In this document: positions 12,501 to 26,367 of the stretch, one piece after another
Layout of the letters: the number at the start of each line of letters is the position of its first letter
Numbering within the stretch: position 1 is the first letter of the stretch
DNA from: Helopsaltes ochotensis
Taxonomy: Eukaryota; Chordata; Aves; Passeriformes; Locustellidae
Assembly: GCA_013400155.1 (NCBI GenBank)
Contig: VXBM01000056.1
Span: forward strand, 713,828 to 777,827
Direction of reading: 5' to 3'
Length of the DNA stretch: 64,000 nucleotides
Program-made: the position numbers and the translations under genes
Notes under the pieces: generated by a model
Told to the model about the DNA's origin: nothing
The model's input: only the letters and a program-made list of their open reading frames with translations
The model's database searches: none

Positions 12501-13334
12501 CAATGAGGGAATGAGGTAATAATATGTTGTTAAACCAGTATTTGTACTATATTAATAGGTTTTATTACTCAAGAAATTGATGAATTTTAGCTTGAAGTCT
12601 TATATCTGGGAGATCTGCATGAACTATTAAGTCTGAGAAATCAGAGATGGAATGATATTTTGAGTAGTTAGGTGATTTTCTCTTTGATTTTGTCCTTCAT
12701 TTATTGGAGTCAAATATTATATAAAGGTGTTCAGATTCATATAAATATTTATTTTGATGTATCTTACTCAGTTATTCATCTACTTTTTCTAGGAGGTGCA
12801 AGTGTAAGATCTAAGGATTTTGATGGTTCTAGAAGGAGGCAAAGAAGTTTTTACCAATGACAGAAGTAACAGAGATTGTTGCACAGATTAATATTTCCTA
12901 TTAAGACAATCTTGATTCAGTTGATGTTTTTTCTCTCAATGACCAAGAAAAACAAATAGTTTTGCTATTCAACCCCCTTCCACCAAGACACGTAATCAAA
13001 ACACTACAGTATTAGGGTTTCATTGCTGACTTAGTATTACTTTCAAGGATAAAACATTTTATACAATGTATATTAAAAACTGGTTTACTACTTCTGTGGT
13101 TAGTTAGCAAAGTGTAAATTAACCTTCTAAAATCTTGAAGAGAAATTTAAAAAAAAGCCCATGAGCGCTGAAATTTTCTTGGTTAAATATCACTAGAAAT
13201 TAAGTGCTGGCAGTTGATGGGTAAACTTCTGAGGCGGGGGTTTACAGCAGGAATTCTGACAGATGCTGCAGCTGAGCAGTCACACCAAACTTTCCACAGT
13301 AAAATCTGCAGTTGCTTTAGGAAGCAACTAAAGT

Positions 13335-13353
13335 GTGTGTGTGTGTATGTGTG
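13335..13353. repeat. Short (GT)n run
   Basis: Interrupted GT dinucleotide repeat (GTGTGTGTGTGTATGTGTG). Confidence 0.85.
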
Positions 13354-16300
13354 GGACAGAGGGTTTCAGTAAATTTTAGAAAAGCATCCTGAAAAATGTG
13401 TTAGACCTTGACAAAAGGTCAAGGACTTGCATGGAGGCAATTGGCTATATTCTGAGAAACACAGACTGTGGTCTGTGTTCCTGTTTATTGTGGTTTCTGA
13501 GTGAATAAAGAATATATATATTTTTTATTAAAGAAGCTAGTTTATCTCATTAAAACAGAAAAGCTAATCACACATTCTGACTAATTAAAACCACTCTATT
13601 TATGCTATCAATGCCTCCAGCTGTAATCAATGTTCAATAAACCATCTAGAGCTTCCTGATAACAGTGTGGAATGTCAAATATTGTCTTTTGACATTGTGA
13701 GCTGTATTGTAGGAAGGCTCAGAATAGGTTCCAAACACACTCAACAGATTCATGTACCTTTAGTGCTTGCACCAAAATTCTTCATTATTCTGAAAGCTAT
13801 TCTCCATATCAAAATATAATGCAAACGTTATATAATCTTGTTACATTTTTCTTTAAAAATATTACTTAAAAATTCTTTAAGAATACTTCCACATAATAGT
13901 GGTCATACAGTGAAATGCCACACGACAGCTGAACTGTGATGGAAACAAAAGAATCTTTTGGATGTATGAACATAATTTTCAGTTTTATGACAGTATATTA
14001 AATTTTGCAGAAAAAAGGTCTCCATCAGCAAAGTCTGTTGAGAAAATTAGTAATGCTTTATTAAGTAGCACTTATCGAAGACAATGTATTAAAATTATTA
14101 CCATCAACAGAAATCCTTAGAATCACTGAAATCTTAATGAACACCTTTGATACTTCGATTTTTTTCACAGATACTTTTGCAGAGTGGGAGACTGAGAAAA
14201 TGTCAAATCACTTAGTATAAAGATTTTTAATATTGCATTGTCTTGAGATAGCATACTTTATTGCATTTCTTTTGGATCACATTTAATTTGTATTACTTAA
14301 ATCAATGGGATCATTTAATCTACTTTATTAAAAAAATTAAAATGCTTCAAAGTTTTAGTATGGTTTTGTCCAACAGTCTATACCAAAATTAAAAAGAATA
14401 TTTGTTCAGCCTTGTAGTATACTGCAAAAGTGCAAGGCTCCATTATATCAGATCAGGGAATGAAAAACCAGCATTAGTTTTGCGTCATTACGAACACATC
14501 AGATTGACAGTCTGTTCAACACCCGAAGGGTACAATCACTAAAACCACAAAAGATTGTATTTAACTGCATCTACTTGGTGCATTTTTACGAACTCGAGAG
14601 GAGAATGGACTTGTGCCTGGATGAAGTAAGAGGAGCACATCTGCTGAACTGTGTTTTTACAGTGGATTATTTGACTAACAGTGGAGGGCCAGAGAATGTC
14701 AATATATGAATCAACTGTAAAAATATTTTAACAAAAAAAAGACCAATTCCTGACATCTTGTGCAGCTATCGACTTAAATCTAAGTGCATACTTAATATCA
14801 TGTGAAGCAAATCCTGCTGCAAATGCTAAAAGTGCCTAAATGATATTTTACTATGATGCACTGAATGCAGAGTGCCAGCTCCCATCTAACGTATGGTCCA
14901 GTTCTGCTAAGACAGAGACTTAATTTCCTCCTGTTTTTAATTTTAATTATATCGATTTAAGAAAGTTTAGTAGAGACTATCTCAATTCTTAGATAAATTA
15001 ATAAAAAGTCACCTGGCTTTGTAAGATCCCTCATCTATTCCCTGATCCAATTTTTTTGGAGCATGAATTGCTGGTTAGGCTCCTCTAGACTAAAAGATGT
15101 GAATTTTCAATTATTTCCATATCTCGTCAGGTTCAGACACATGTGTAACCTCATTAACTTAAGCCGAATTACCTACACACACCTATTTAGTTTCTGCATT
15201 GTCACGTGTTAATCCTTTATGCATAAAGGGAGGTTTGGGTTTATTTTTCAATAGAAATACCTCCACAGAAATAATCCTTCAATAATAGCTTCAGTAGCAA
15301 AGCAAGGAGTTTTGTAGGCTATTAATAATGAGATTTGTTTGATGTATGTACAAAATGCAATTATTATTTCAAAATATGTTGAAACTTATTTCAGGTCATG
15401 CCACTACATATCACTGTAATAATTACGAAATCATCTGAACTTTAAGTTGTCCATTATAGTATCTAAAATGCTTGAAAAAATTAAAGTTCTTGAAAATTTT
15501 TAAGTTTTTCCATAAAAATACCACAAACTAAGACAAATTCAGTATTAATTTATACATCAATAACTGTGCCACTCAGCTCCAGGTGGAGAAACCAGCATTT
15601 CTTAAATGCATAACTGAGTGAGTTCACAGAAGCAGAAGATATACTACCAAAAGAATACAGAGTATACTTATACATAAAAATAAAGGATTTTTGAATGCAT
15701 ATTTTAACAAAAATCTTGAAAAAACCCATAAATATATATCTTCCTATGACTTTGCATGAATTGAAAGTTCTATTTTGAGAAGCATTTAAGGAAAATCTGG
15801 AAATACATTGATGATCCAAAAAAAAAAAAAGAAAAAAAAGCACGCCATGAGCTAAAATTGTGTTATTTTCCTGGAGTGCTACTGTAGTTTCAAGATATCA
15901 TTAAATCAGCACAAAGAAACACTTATCATTTCCTGCACATTTTTCACAGTGAGCTGCATTCTGACTATGAGTAATCTGTTAATCTGTTCTTTGCCTCACA
16001 ATCCGTCAAAGTGACAGATTCATTCCATCCCTAATACATAATATCTTCATTTACTGTATGCCTTACTGGAACTTCCTTTTTTTCCTAGCACCAAGACTGA
16101 GAAAATCACAAGCATTTTTAGAAAATGCCTTTTCCCTTCCTCCTAACCACTTCAGCAAGTCCATTTCGCCAAACACTGCACTTCTAATGGACGCAGGGAC
16201 CTCATTAAAAGCGAAATAATTTAATTGTCCATGAGATCATAAAAAGTACAAGTGCAACTCTGCAGGGAACACTTGAATCTGCTCTTGAAGTCTTAAATCT

Positions 16301-17517
16301 CTAAATGAATTATGTTAGGGGTGCTAGATTGGATTCAAGGATAACAAAGGAGATGTGAATTCTACTTACTAAACAAGATATTTAGATAAGGTTAGGTGCT
16401 ACTACAGGTATGTACACTATGATCATGCTGACTGGTATTTGCTGAAAATCTGACCTGTTAATGCTTTCCAGTTTTTCTTTCATTAACAAAATTGAAATGA
16501 TAACTTTGTGCAGGTTATTAAAACCCTATACAGGCATCTACCTCTAAAACTACGAATTACCTGAATTTGGAGGTTTAACAGCTTTGTAATTAACATATTT
16601 TGATATTTGGTTGATGTTTTGTAATTAAATACATGAAATTGCTATCACAGCCTCTGTTAAATGGAAGGAACATTTGATTTTACTTAAAGACTGAACCTTG
16701 TTAGCTTGCTGGCTAGATTACAGTCTTGATATTCACTAGCAATATAAATGGCACTAGTAGAGGAAACCAGTGTTTTAACACCTTATATAAGTAAAATACT
16801 AGTTCTTTCTTCCTTGATAGTTGTGATTCATTTATCAGAAGATCAGCTGTATAAATTGGAAGTAATGAATTTGCAAAGGTGTGCCAAAATTCTTTTGTGT
16901 TAATCTAACCTAAGCAAGTAAATTCTCATAATTACATTAGATACTCACTGATCAGTGAATCAAATGGATTTGCACATTTAATGAAGTGTCTGTAAGGTAG
17001 GATATACTCAGTTTTTTGCATATTTTTAACAATTAAATAGATTTTTAAAAAGAAATTACATTTTACTGTTCTTCCAGTTCAGGAAGAACCTGAACCTAGC
17101 GACTAGGAAGTCTTGTTGCAATCAAAGTAATTCCTTTTTCCATAACCAGCCACCAACAGCATCTGACTGTTCTGTGCAGCTCCCAAGGCTGCCAAAGTTT
17201 TCAGAAGATGGACTATGACCCTAGGTGCTGGCTTGTGGCTGGACCAAAGCAACCCATCATCCATAAAAACTGGAGATGCCCTGGAAAACCTCACATGGGC
17301 AAAGGGACATAGGATCAGTTCAGCTGAGTATGGAAGGAGAGATTGTAACAGTCTGGGAACAGGGATCTTGTCCTTTCAGTCTGACATATCTGAGAGGTAA
17401 AATCTTTTACCACCTATTCTCCATCTTTACATATAAGCACAGCCATTGCTCGAATGGCCCAGGAATATTCAGAAAAAGTGTGCAACCAATAAAATTATTC
17501 TCAGTAAGTCCTGAAGC

Positions 17518-17551
17518 TAAAAAAAAAAGAAAAAAAAAAGAAAAAAGAAAG
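17518..17551. repeat. A-rich simple tract
   Basis: Poly-A interrupted by single Gs, within an otherwise AT-rich intron; no retroposon body recognised upstream. Confidence 0.8.
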
Positions 17552-19801
17552 ATAGACTACCTTACAACTGACATGGATGTAACACCATGTTTGAAAGTAT
17601 TTGCCATATTTTATATTTAAATCCTTAGAGCATATGCTGCCACATTTTCATGTTCTTAGATTCCCATACAAGGGAGAGCCATTTTTGGATTATTTTAACA
17701 AGCTTTAACATGTTAGCCAGTTGGTTTCCATAACCTTTCTGCAGCTAAGCTTTTTAGCATCATGACTAAAAATTTTAACCTGTTCAATTAGATGGTTCCT
17801 GTGCCATTTGCTTCTTTTGTCATGTTCTTTTTCTTGCACATTATTGCCTGACAAATGCAGCAGAACTTCACTAATTCAGATTAACAACTGGGAGATCTAC
17901 TGCAAATTACTCTATTTTGTGGGTAAGTAACTGAACAAGTAAAATAACAAACCAAAGTACATTTTGTGATACATTGCTCTTGTTCACTTATTTTGACAAC
18001 TGTTGTGTAATTTTATACTACTTCATGATGTGATATTGTCTGCTTTGCAGAAGTAATGATGTTGTATGATCTTATAATGAATCAGAAGAATAAATATGCT
18101 TCTTTGTTTGAAAAACTCAGTCTTTAAATGTGTTTCTTAACTAAGTTATTCTGCTATTCAAACCTTTGCATGGCAATATAAAGACCGCTTGTGCCTGAAT
18201 TTCACACTCTGCATGAGGGACAGGTTCTGGTTTAGTGCAAATAAACGTTATAGCTACAATCCCTCTTTTACTGCACCATTTCCTAGGTGAGTTTAATTTT
18301 ACAGAATCTCTCAATGGTATAATAACACAGCACCAGCTATTGGAATGTTTAGTTTTCATCTGGGATGGATGAGAGTACTTGAATGGTAGTCTCAAAGCTG
18401 AAGATACTTTTAATATTTGAAAGTTTACAGCTGATGTGTTTTTATGCTGGAATCATTGATATTATGCAAATTATGCAAATTTCAGATACCATGATAATGG
18501 CAATATATATGATAACGATAGGTTCTAAAAAAAGACTTCTCTAGAAGAAAATTTCAAGGAAAGAGGAAGAAATAATTTATTCCCTAAAACCAACAGAGTG
18601 GTCAGAATGCACAGAAAGAGATGTTCATTATATTTACACATAATTTATATTTATAACTAACATACCTAAATTTTACCAGTCATTAAGTTTGAATATAATT
18701 AAAATATACTTTTAGTTAAAGGTACATGCTTATGCATGTCATGATTCATTACCTGAAATGCTGTGCATGCATATCATTACAAAAATAGGAAAATCACATT
18801 GTTGGATAAAGTAGCAACTGAGGATTTGGGTTCTGTTTTTTTCCTTAAGGTAAACACAACATCTTCTTTTAAAAAATTATTGTTCTCCACAAACACACCA
18901 CTCTCCATATCAGGGAAGCACTTTGTGGTGACAAATCTCAAATCTATAACATTTACCATAAAGGGAATGAAAATGTTATTTACTTTTCTTTGGGTCGATT
19001 GTGTTGTTTACTTTTTGGGTTTTTTTGATTGTAGAGGAAAGTGTAACGATGACATCCCAATCAGTCTGACGTAACAAATGTAGGTTACAATGACAAGACA
19101 ACCTGCTTAAGTCAGCTCATACCAAGCCCACATGAAGGGAAGACAAAGGCTCTAAATCATTTATCAGAGGCTGCGGGCCTTATCAGCTGATTTTAGATAG
19201 AAGAAACTGAAAAAGGAAACGTCTGGGTAAACCCTAATTGAAAATTTGGCCATGCACATTTGGCATGAAATTATTTAAGTAAAATATACTTTTTGTGAAA
19301 GGATACTCAATTAAATGTTATGTTGAAATATTTGTGCCCTACTTTAGTGCAGTTTCTGGGGAATAACTGAAAAAGAGGAACAAATTTTATTTGGCAGTTT
19401 GGGAAGAGTTGAGTAGGATGCCAAACAGCATCTAGTGAGGCAATGTTTACAAAGACAGGGTTTTTCTAATAAGTTGAAACTTTTCTCTAAGGCAAAAAAA
19501 AAATCATCTTTTATCAGAAATAAATTTTCTGGAGAGCATCTGTAGAAGTTTATAAAAGTCCATTAATAAATTATGTTCAAGTGGTCTTTTTCAGAGAGCA
19601 GCTCTGCACATCATGGTTCAGCATGGCTGAACTTCTAGAACATTTACTGTCTTCCAGGGTTTGTTTTAGCGAAACTTCCAAACCTTCTATGACACACTAA
19701 AATTTAACTAAGCAGATGCTGGTTATATAGCAAAATGGAGCCCTTGCACCGGAGGAAGAAGCAACATAGATAGTTAGAGCTCCCACTTTGCAGAGAAGAA
19801 A

Positions 19802-19846
19802 GCAATTCCCAAGTTCTGCCAGCAGCACATCAGTTGTGGGAATTGC
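19802..19846. repeat. Inverted repeat (10-bp arms, 25-nt loop)
   Basis: GCAATTCCCA at 19802-19811 and its exact complement TGGGAATTGC at 19837-19846. It lies in a GC-richer, CpG-containing patch. Could be the edge of an old element or chance. Confidence 0.7.
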
Positions 19847-22375
19847 ACGGCCAGGGCCGGAACACCGCCCATCACCTCACGCTTCTGCCTCTGTGGCCTC
19901 TGCACTCAGCTGTCTCCTTTCATTAACTGTTCTCTGCCTTGCAGAGCGGCACCCGCTGGGCTGATTTGTATGGCAGGAGCAATATTCTTGGCAGACTTAC
20001 GACCTTTACCCAGCGGAACCAATGGACAATGAGTCAAGCCGAGTCTTTTTTATTGACTGAATTTCCATTACCTTCACAGGCTTTCTTTCCTGGCTTGTCC
20101 TTTTATCATATTATGGACAGAAGTTACATTTACTGGACAATAGCTTCCACATTGGTCTCTTTTCATTTCCCAGAAAATACACTTTTAAAAATTACTCAAG
20201 ACCTGTTCTTTACCCCTCTTTACAACAAACTATTTGTTCATTCAGTAAATGCACCATGTAACTGTATTTATACCATAGCACTTACACCCACACACCTAAA
20301 GGGGCTGTATTTCAAATATTTCATGTGTTCCCTACAAAGCTATAGTAGGCTTACAAAGATTTAGATATTTTCTAGTTGCTTATACAGGATTTATTAAAAT
20401 TGCCCTTAAGAAGAGTTTAGGAACTAAGTTACAGAATTACCATTAATTTGATTTCCCCCTTATTTAGGTACACATTCTCTGTGCAAAACATTACCGTTTT
20501 CCATTACAAATGAAAGGTAACGATGAGAATAATGGTATTCAAGTCACATCATCTCCAGTTTTTATATCATGATGCAAACTGACCTCATAATTTTGTCATC
20601 TTCTGTATTTACAGCCCAATAATGCTTTTCTGGCAGTTCACAAGGGTTACTGAATTTACGAGGCACTTGCAAGTCAGGTATTTTATGAATACCACCTGCA
20701 TTTCTCGAAAATCATTTCTAGGGAAATTTAAGTCTACTGTGTGTACTGGATTAAAATAGCATAAGAACTAAGTCATAAATTATACTGTTTTGTTTTAAAT
20801 TTTATTATACGGAAATACAAGTTTTCATTGTTGATCATGTTAGCTTGACATGACAAAACTCTTTTTACAGATAATGGTGTTTATTTGTTTTTTCAGTATA
20901 TAAAGTGTACCAAGTACCAAATTGCTTTAGCACATGCATAAAAATAACTTAATAAAACCTGACTTAACCAATGTATGGGCAAAAAGAAGACAAACTGTGT
21001 AGCTTGCACTAAAATATAGGCAGTTATAATGTCATCAGAACTATAAAATCAGCTTTGCAATTAAGAGTCCAAAGTTCTGTCTCTAGGTACCTCCTGTTGT
21101 ACCCTGTGGACTGTAGTCAATTATCTCTGTTCACTTCATCCATTCAACAACTCAGAAGGAGATGGTTCCTTAGACAACTATCACCCAAGGCAGAGAGATC
21201 TTCCAGGTAAGCATAAGCACCTTGATTTACATGTGAAAGGGAACAGGAATCCGGGATTGTTCTTTAACTCCAGTAATATATTGCAAATATATGGCTGTAT
21301 CCTGCAGTAACTGATGCATCTGGGTGAACTTGCACAGAAAGTTTCAGACTGTTCACTTCATAAAACCTAACCAGAAGATTTTGAATCCATATTTTTATGG
21401 ATAGCAAGTGAGAAAAGTGGCTGAAAACATCTGTGTGAGGAGAAACATACTATCCTGCACAACTGCCTGACAGTGAGCTCTCAAAACATTTCAGACTGTT
21501 GGTAAAATATAAAGAAGTTGTAAATGAAATGTCCCCTCCTCCTCTCCCTGCCCCCCAACACACATACATCATCCAGTTAAAACCTGGACAAGCAAAATCC
21601 ACATTAATGGCACCAAGTGGAAGTGAAATAGGACTGCTTTTAAAAATTAGTACACCTCTTGTTCAGGCAGTTAAAAAATTGACAAAATGATGTTAGGGTT
21701 TCACAGGTACAAAGCAGGTCTGAAACTGGATAATTAATCTTGATATCTCAACAGTCTCCAAGTGATTAATTTTCCTTAACCACCTTCTCCCCTTGTCACC
21801 TCATCTTACATTAAAGTCACAGGGATTTTGTTGCTGATTCCAAACAAAACAGATCAAGCTAAAAACCTGACAGACAAAATATGCTGCAGACAAGATCCCT
21901 TTGCTCTATCCCAGAGTGTTGTAACACCCTCTCTTAACTGGGCTAGCTATTGAAAAAAAACCCCTTTCTTAATGAGTAGCATTAAAATCTTTTGGAACAA
22001 ATTGATTCCCTGACACCTACAGTCACATACAGAATTCTAGTTCTAAGCCTTCAAAGCAGAGAGGAGAAATAGATGAGAGTGTATGTATGTGAGATGAGGA
22101 CGTTTTGCTGAATCACACATCAAAGCAGATGTAGGAGCAAGGCCTGTGTCAGATACTTTGAATACACAGTGGTACATCCAAAACATGCAGAATTCAGTTC
22201 TGTGTTCCCGGACAGCTCAGACATACTGTAGACAATGACTAAAACGAGCAATAAAGCCCTGTGAGAGGAGCTTGCAATTGAAAAGAGATTGAAGATTAAA
22301 TCAAAGAGTGTCACATTTAATATTCAGAACACTCTAACTGAATCCTTACTACTTGGGCTATAAATGGAATCCTAC

Positions 22376-22437
22376 CGTGGGTTGGAATGCGAAAGTGGGC
22401 TCATTTCTTTCTGATAGTGATGCTCCTGACTGACAGG
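22376..22437 (-). CDS. CFAP20DC: CFAP20DC exon: HYQKEM block
   Basis: 62 bp, phase 0 in and phase 2 out: PVSQEHHYQKEMSPLSHSNP plus two bases of an Arg codon completed by the next exon. The HYQKEM...SNPR motif is highly recognisable in the family. The acceptor is TGTTTTCCACAG|CCT and the donor is CCACG|GTAGGA. This exon is too short to show as an open frame and was found by motif. Confidence 0.95.
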
Positions 22438-24426
22438 CTGTGGAAAACAAAAATAATAGATTGTTTAGAAGTACGTCAGAGATCTATGTGTATGAGCATA
22501 TACATTTTCAGCTTCTGATATTAGAATTTTACAGTCCTTTTTCTTATCTGAAAAATTAAAAATGGATATTCTGGTCCTAACTGTACAAAAGTACAACTTT
22601 AAAGATGATTCTTGTCTAGGTGGAAAAATATATCAGTTAAGGAGTCAATCACACAGTTATTTCTCTGCTGCCTGTGAGAGTGTTGGGACAGTGAGGAAAC
22701 AGAGATGGAGGGTGGTGAAGTCTTGTCTGACAGAAGAGTCTGGATTGAACATGTGTATGAGGAAGGAACTCTTGGTAGGATCTGTGCAGAACGTACCATT
22801 TTTAAGAGTAGAAAACACCAAGGGAGAGGTAAGAGGGCTGGCAGACCAGGTAAGAGGCAGCAATAACAGTAATTTTAGCAGTCCCAAATGAAGGTTATTG
22901 AAGCACATATGATTCTCCATGGCACTGCAGCTTTGAAGTCTGGATTAAGCTGTTCATGAATGGCTAACAGTGGACTGTATGAATATTCATACAAAATACG
23001 ATAATTTTCCAGTCAAGTCTTACCCACCCATTGTAAGTACATGCCCCAGAAGTTTCAAGCTACATTTGGTTTATGGCATTTTAAAGAATTATTTGCAAGA
23101 AAGATCAATATTCATAAACTTATGTAAAAATTAATGAATTCTAAAGTCCACAATTACATTTTCTCACAGAATATATGCAGCTCTACCAGAAGAGATTCTC
23201 CCTGTCATTATCACACACCTCAAAAGCAGTTCTAAACAAATCATTGAAGGAAATGCAAAAGAAGTGAAAATGCAAGCATACATTAACAATACTTGTCCAA
23301 TTCAGTACATTCAGTACAAATGCTAAAATAATATGAAGAGCTATGAAACGAATTTTTTTAAACAAAAATCAAAATAAAAATGAGTATGTCCTCATGGTTT
23401 CGGAAAATGGAAAGGGAATGTTGTAAAATATATGTTCAGGATGAATGACATCCTAATTACTACCAAATATGACTCACTGCCTGGTGGTGGATAGTGCAAT
23501 GCCCAGATGATAGCTAGTGGAAGATGGGAACAAGACAGAGAGTGAATTAGTCAGTCTATGAACCAGAATATGTCTAAATAATTTTTAGTCTCATTTCACA
23601 GTAAAGAATGCTCTGCTTCAGTTTTGCAATTTGACTTGATGTGAACAGATCCCACCAGGGGTTGTCAAACTGAGCTCAAATAATTCTGGGTTTAAATAAC
23701 ACTCGTCTAGTCTGTCAGACCAGTTCTGCCAGGCCATTTTTGTTTTAAGTGGCTTTCTTTCCTGAAAACTCACAGAGGAGGCCAGAAGACCTTCCAAAAA
23801 TTAGGTATGCACCTAGAAGTGCTCTTTCAAATATTTTTCAGATCAAGACTTATGTGACTGAATTTATATTTAGGAATTTGCTTATGGAACAAGTAATCTT
23901 TCTTCTCTGAGAGTACTCCGTACTTGAAAGACACGTCTTAGTGGTGGGCATAATTTGGATTCTGCTAATGCAACATTATATAACTATTATACCACTACAA
24001 GTTCCAGGATATATCAGTAAGCAATTAGGAGAATCTTCCTTCTTCTCTGCATTTCTGACTGAGAAACAGGGACCAGATGCAGTAAGATATCCTGAATTCT
24101 CATATAGATGATCTTTCTCCAGAATGTTTGTGTTGTATCTAAATTGGTGTCTGAAGTGTGGAAACAACATATCCAAGAAGCTGAAAGGGCCAATTCTCTG
24201 ACAGGGCAAGAAAGTCGTACAGGATCTCTAGAATAAAGCAAGGCATTTAAACAGAAATGTTTTGTAAGCTTTGCAAATTTTCTTGGACAATGTATATATG
24301 TGTGGGTATAAATTTCACATTAAATTCTGCAATATAGAACTGTGTCTTTCATAGTGTTGCAAATCTAGCATGGATTTTCATAGATCTTAAGATTTAAGAA
24401 AACACTCAGGTAAGACGTGGTCAAAT

Positions 24427-24465
24427 AAAATATTTTAAAATATTTTAAAATATTTTAAAATATTT
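24427..24465. repeat. (TATTTTAAAA)n decamer tandem repeat
   Basis: About 3.8 perfect copies of a 10-bp unit that is nearly self-complementary. Confidence 0.95.
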
Positions 24466-25362
24466 ACCTCTACATGCACATATTATTGAATTGAAGCTGT
24501 GCCCCACACACATTTTACAAGGGTTTACAATTCTCCTTTAAAGTAAACCCATTTTAAAGTAGAAGTTTTTCACATTTATAACTGAGGCTATGCTTGGTAG
24601 TGTATAATATTCAAAGTGATTTTATTCCTTTTTGGCTGTCATAGTTCACAGCAGCAGCTAAACCACTTCCATTTCAACATTTTCTCCTGACAGCACTTAT
24701 TCAGTTCTTGGTAAACTATGATAGAATATAAACCCACAATTTTAGTGTCTCTGTTTTGTGGTTGTTTAAGGACATCTGTTCTAACTGCAACTCAGTAATA
24801 TGATTGATCTATGTGCGTTTACATTCAAAAGGGTTTCTCAGATTCATTAAAGTCAGTAACACAACACTTTTCAATGACTCTGGAAATCAGTCTAAAAATG
24901 GTTGAGTGATGAAAAAAATTAAACTCACATAGAATGTGGTTTATATAAAGAATACTACTTTGATACATAAATTCACTATATAACATGATTATATCCTGCC
25001 CTGCTTTGCAAAACATCAAAGGTATTTCAAAATTAAAGATACACAAAAAGCTGCCTTCTGGTGGTGCTGTTGCCATAGATTCCACCTAAAGGACACAAAT
25101 GTATAAAACGAAGAAAAATTTGGAAGAAAATACTCCTTATTTATCTTTGAAAAACATAAGAGAAAGCAATTGATACTACTGATTTAAAGGATCAGAAAGA
25201 TACAACCTGAAAACACATGTAAGCATGAAAGTTTAATCATGACAAGAATTTCAAGCTGTCCTTAATTTCTTGAATTCCAACATGAGGATAATTTCTATTT
25301 CTTTTCTATATACTGCACTGCTAAAATCATTTTCCTTTGCAACTGGAAGATGGCTACAGATG

Positions 25363-25432
25363 TATATCTATATCTATATCTATATCTATATCTATATCTA
25401 TATCTATATCTATATCTATATCTATATCTATA
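25363..25432. repeat. (TATATC)n microsatellite
   Basis: About 70 bp of perfect hexanucleotide repeat, nearly 12 units. It creates spurious IYIYI / RYRYR / SISIS open frames in several phases. Confidence 0.98.
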
Positions 25433-25659
25433 AACTTCTCTGCAGTTTGTACATCTGATTTTGGAAGGATTGAGCATTTGAAAATTCTCTTAACTCAAAT
25501 GATGGTGGTAATAAAGATCAGGGACATAAAAACAAATCTGCTTTTATTCTACACATATATTTTTTACATAATAAATATATATAAGGAATAAACCTACATA
25601 TAAGGAACACTTCTGTATAAAAACTGGAAGCTGAAGAAATGATGAGTTTACTAGTACTG

Positions 25660-26367
25660 GGAATGAAGAGATTGAGAGCACCCCTGTGGAGAAGGACTTG
25701 GGAGTATTGAGGGATGAAGAGCTGGACATGACCTGTCAGACCAGAATGCCAGTTGTATCCTGGGCTGCATCCAAAGGAAGCATTGGCAGCAGGTTCAGGG
25801 AGGGAATTCAGCCCCTCTACTCTGCCCCGGTGAGATCTCACCTGGGTACTGTGTCCAGCTCTGGGGTCCTCAGCGCAGGAAAGACATGGACCTGCTGGAG
25901 AGAGTCCAGAGCAGGGCTGCAAAAGTTATCAGAGGACTGGAAGACCTCTCCTATGGAGACAGGCTGAGAGAGTTGGGCTTTTCAGCATGGAGAAGAGTCT
26001 GGGAAGATCTTACTGCAGCCATTCAGTACCTAAAGGAGGCTTTACAAGAAAGATGGGGACAGAGTTTTTAGCAGGGCCTGTTGTGGTAGGACAAAGGGCA
26101 ACACTTTTAAAACTAAAAGAGAGTAGATTTAGATTTAGTAGATTTAGATGTTAGGAAGAATTTTTTACAATGCAGGTGATGAGGCATTGGAACAGGTTGC
26201 CCAGAGAAACTGTGACTGCACATCCCTACAAATATTCAAGGCCAGGTTGGATGGGGACCTGAGAAACTTGGTCTAGTGGAAGGTGTCCTTGTCCAAGGTA
26301 GGAGGGACAGATTAGATGCACTTTAAAGGTCCTTTCCAAACCAAAGTATTCTATAATTCCATGATTT
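25660..26367 (+). mobile_element. CR1 LINE 3' end, sense on plus strand
   Basis: Begins with GTGGAGAAGGACTTGGGAGT and contains CAGCTCTGGGGTCCTCAGCG, GAGAGAGTCCAGAGCAGGGC and the tail GGTCCTTTCCAAACCAAAGT followed by ATTCTATAATTCCATGATTT. Several frameshifts and stops; more diverged than the 0.1 and 32 kb copies, and probably of another CR1 subfamily. Confidence 0.92.

Larger units (their letters stand above)
9502..22375 (-). other. Large CFAP20DC intron
   Basis: 12.9 kb, the largest intron in the window. Mostly AT-rich unique sequence, with a short GT run near 13335, an A-rich tract at 17518-17551, and a GC-richer, CpG-containing patch at 19.75-20.0 kb with a hairpin. No transposon recognised with confidence. 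Confidence 0.75.

Noticed and set aside
17690..17740. Minus-strand TGGCTAACATGTTA resembling the WLNML motif
   Set aside because: The frame is broken by one base and no SPP block follows; the true motif is at 9410-9501.
20590..20700. Minus-strand open stretch reading IPDLQVPRKFSNPCELPEKH as a possible CFAP20DC exon
   Set aside because: The only plausible sites give phase 1 in and phase 2 out, whereas the flanking exons need 2 in and 2 out. The 22376 to 9501 junction is already complete by motif, and the acceptor lacks a pyrimidine tract.
25270..25591. ORFs rich in IY, RY or IS repeats
   Set aside because: They are translations of the hexamer microsatellite.
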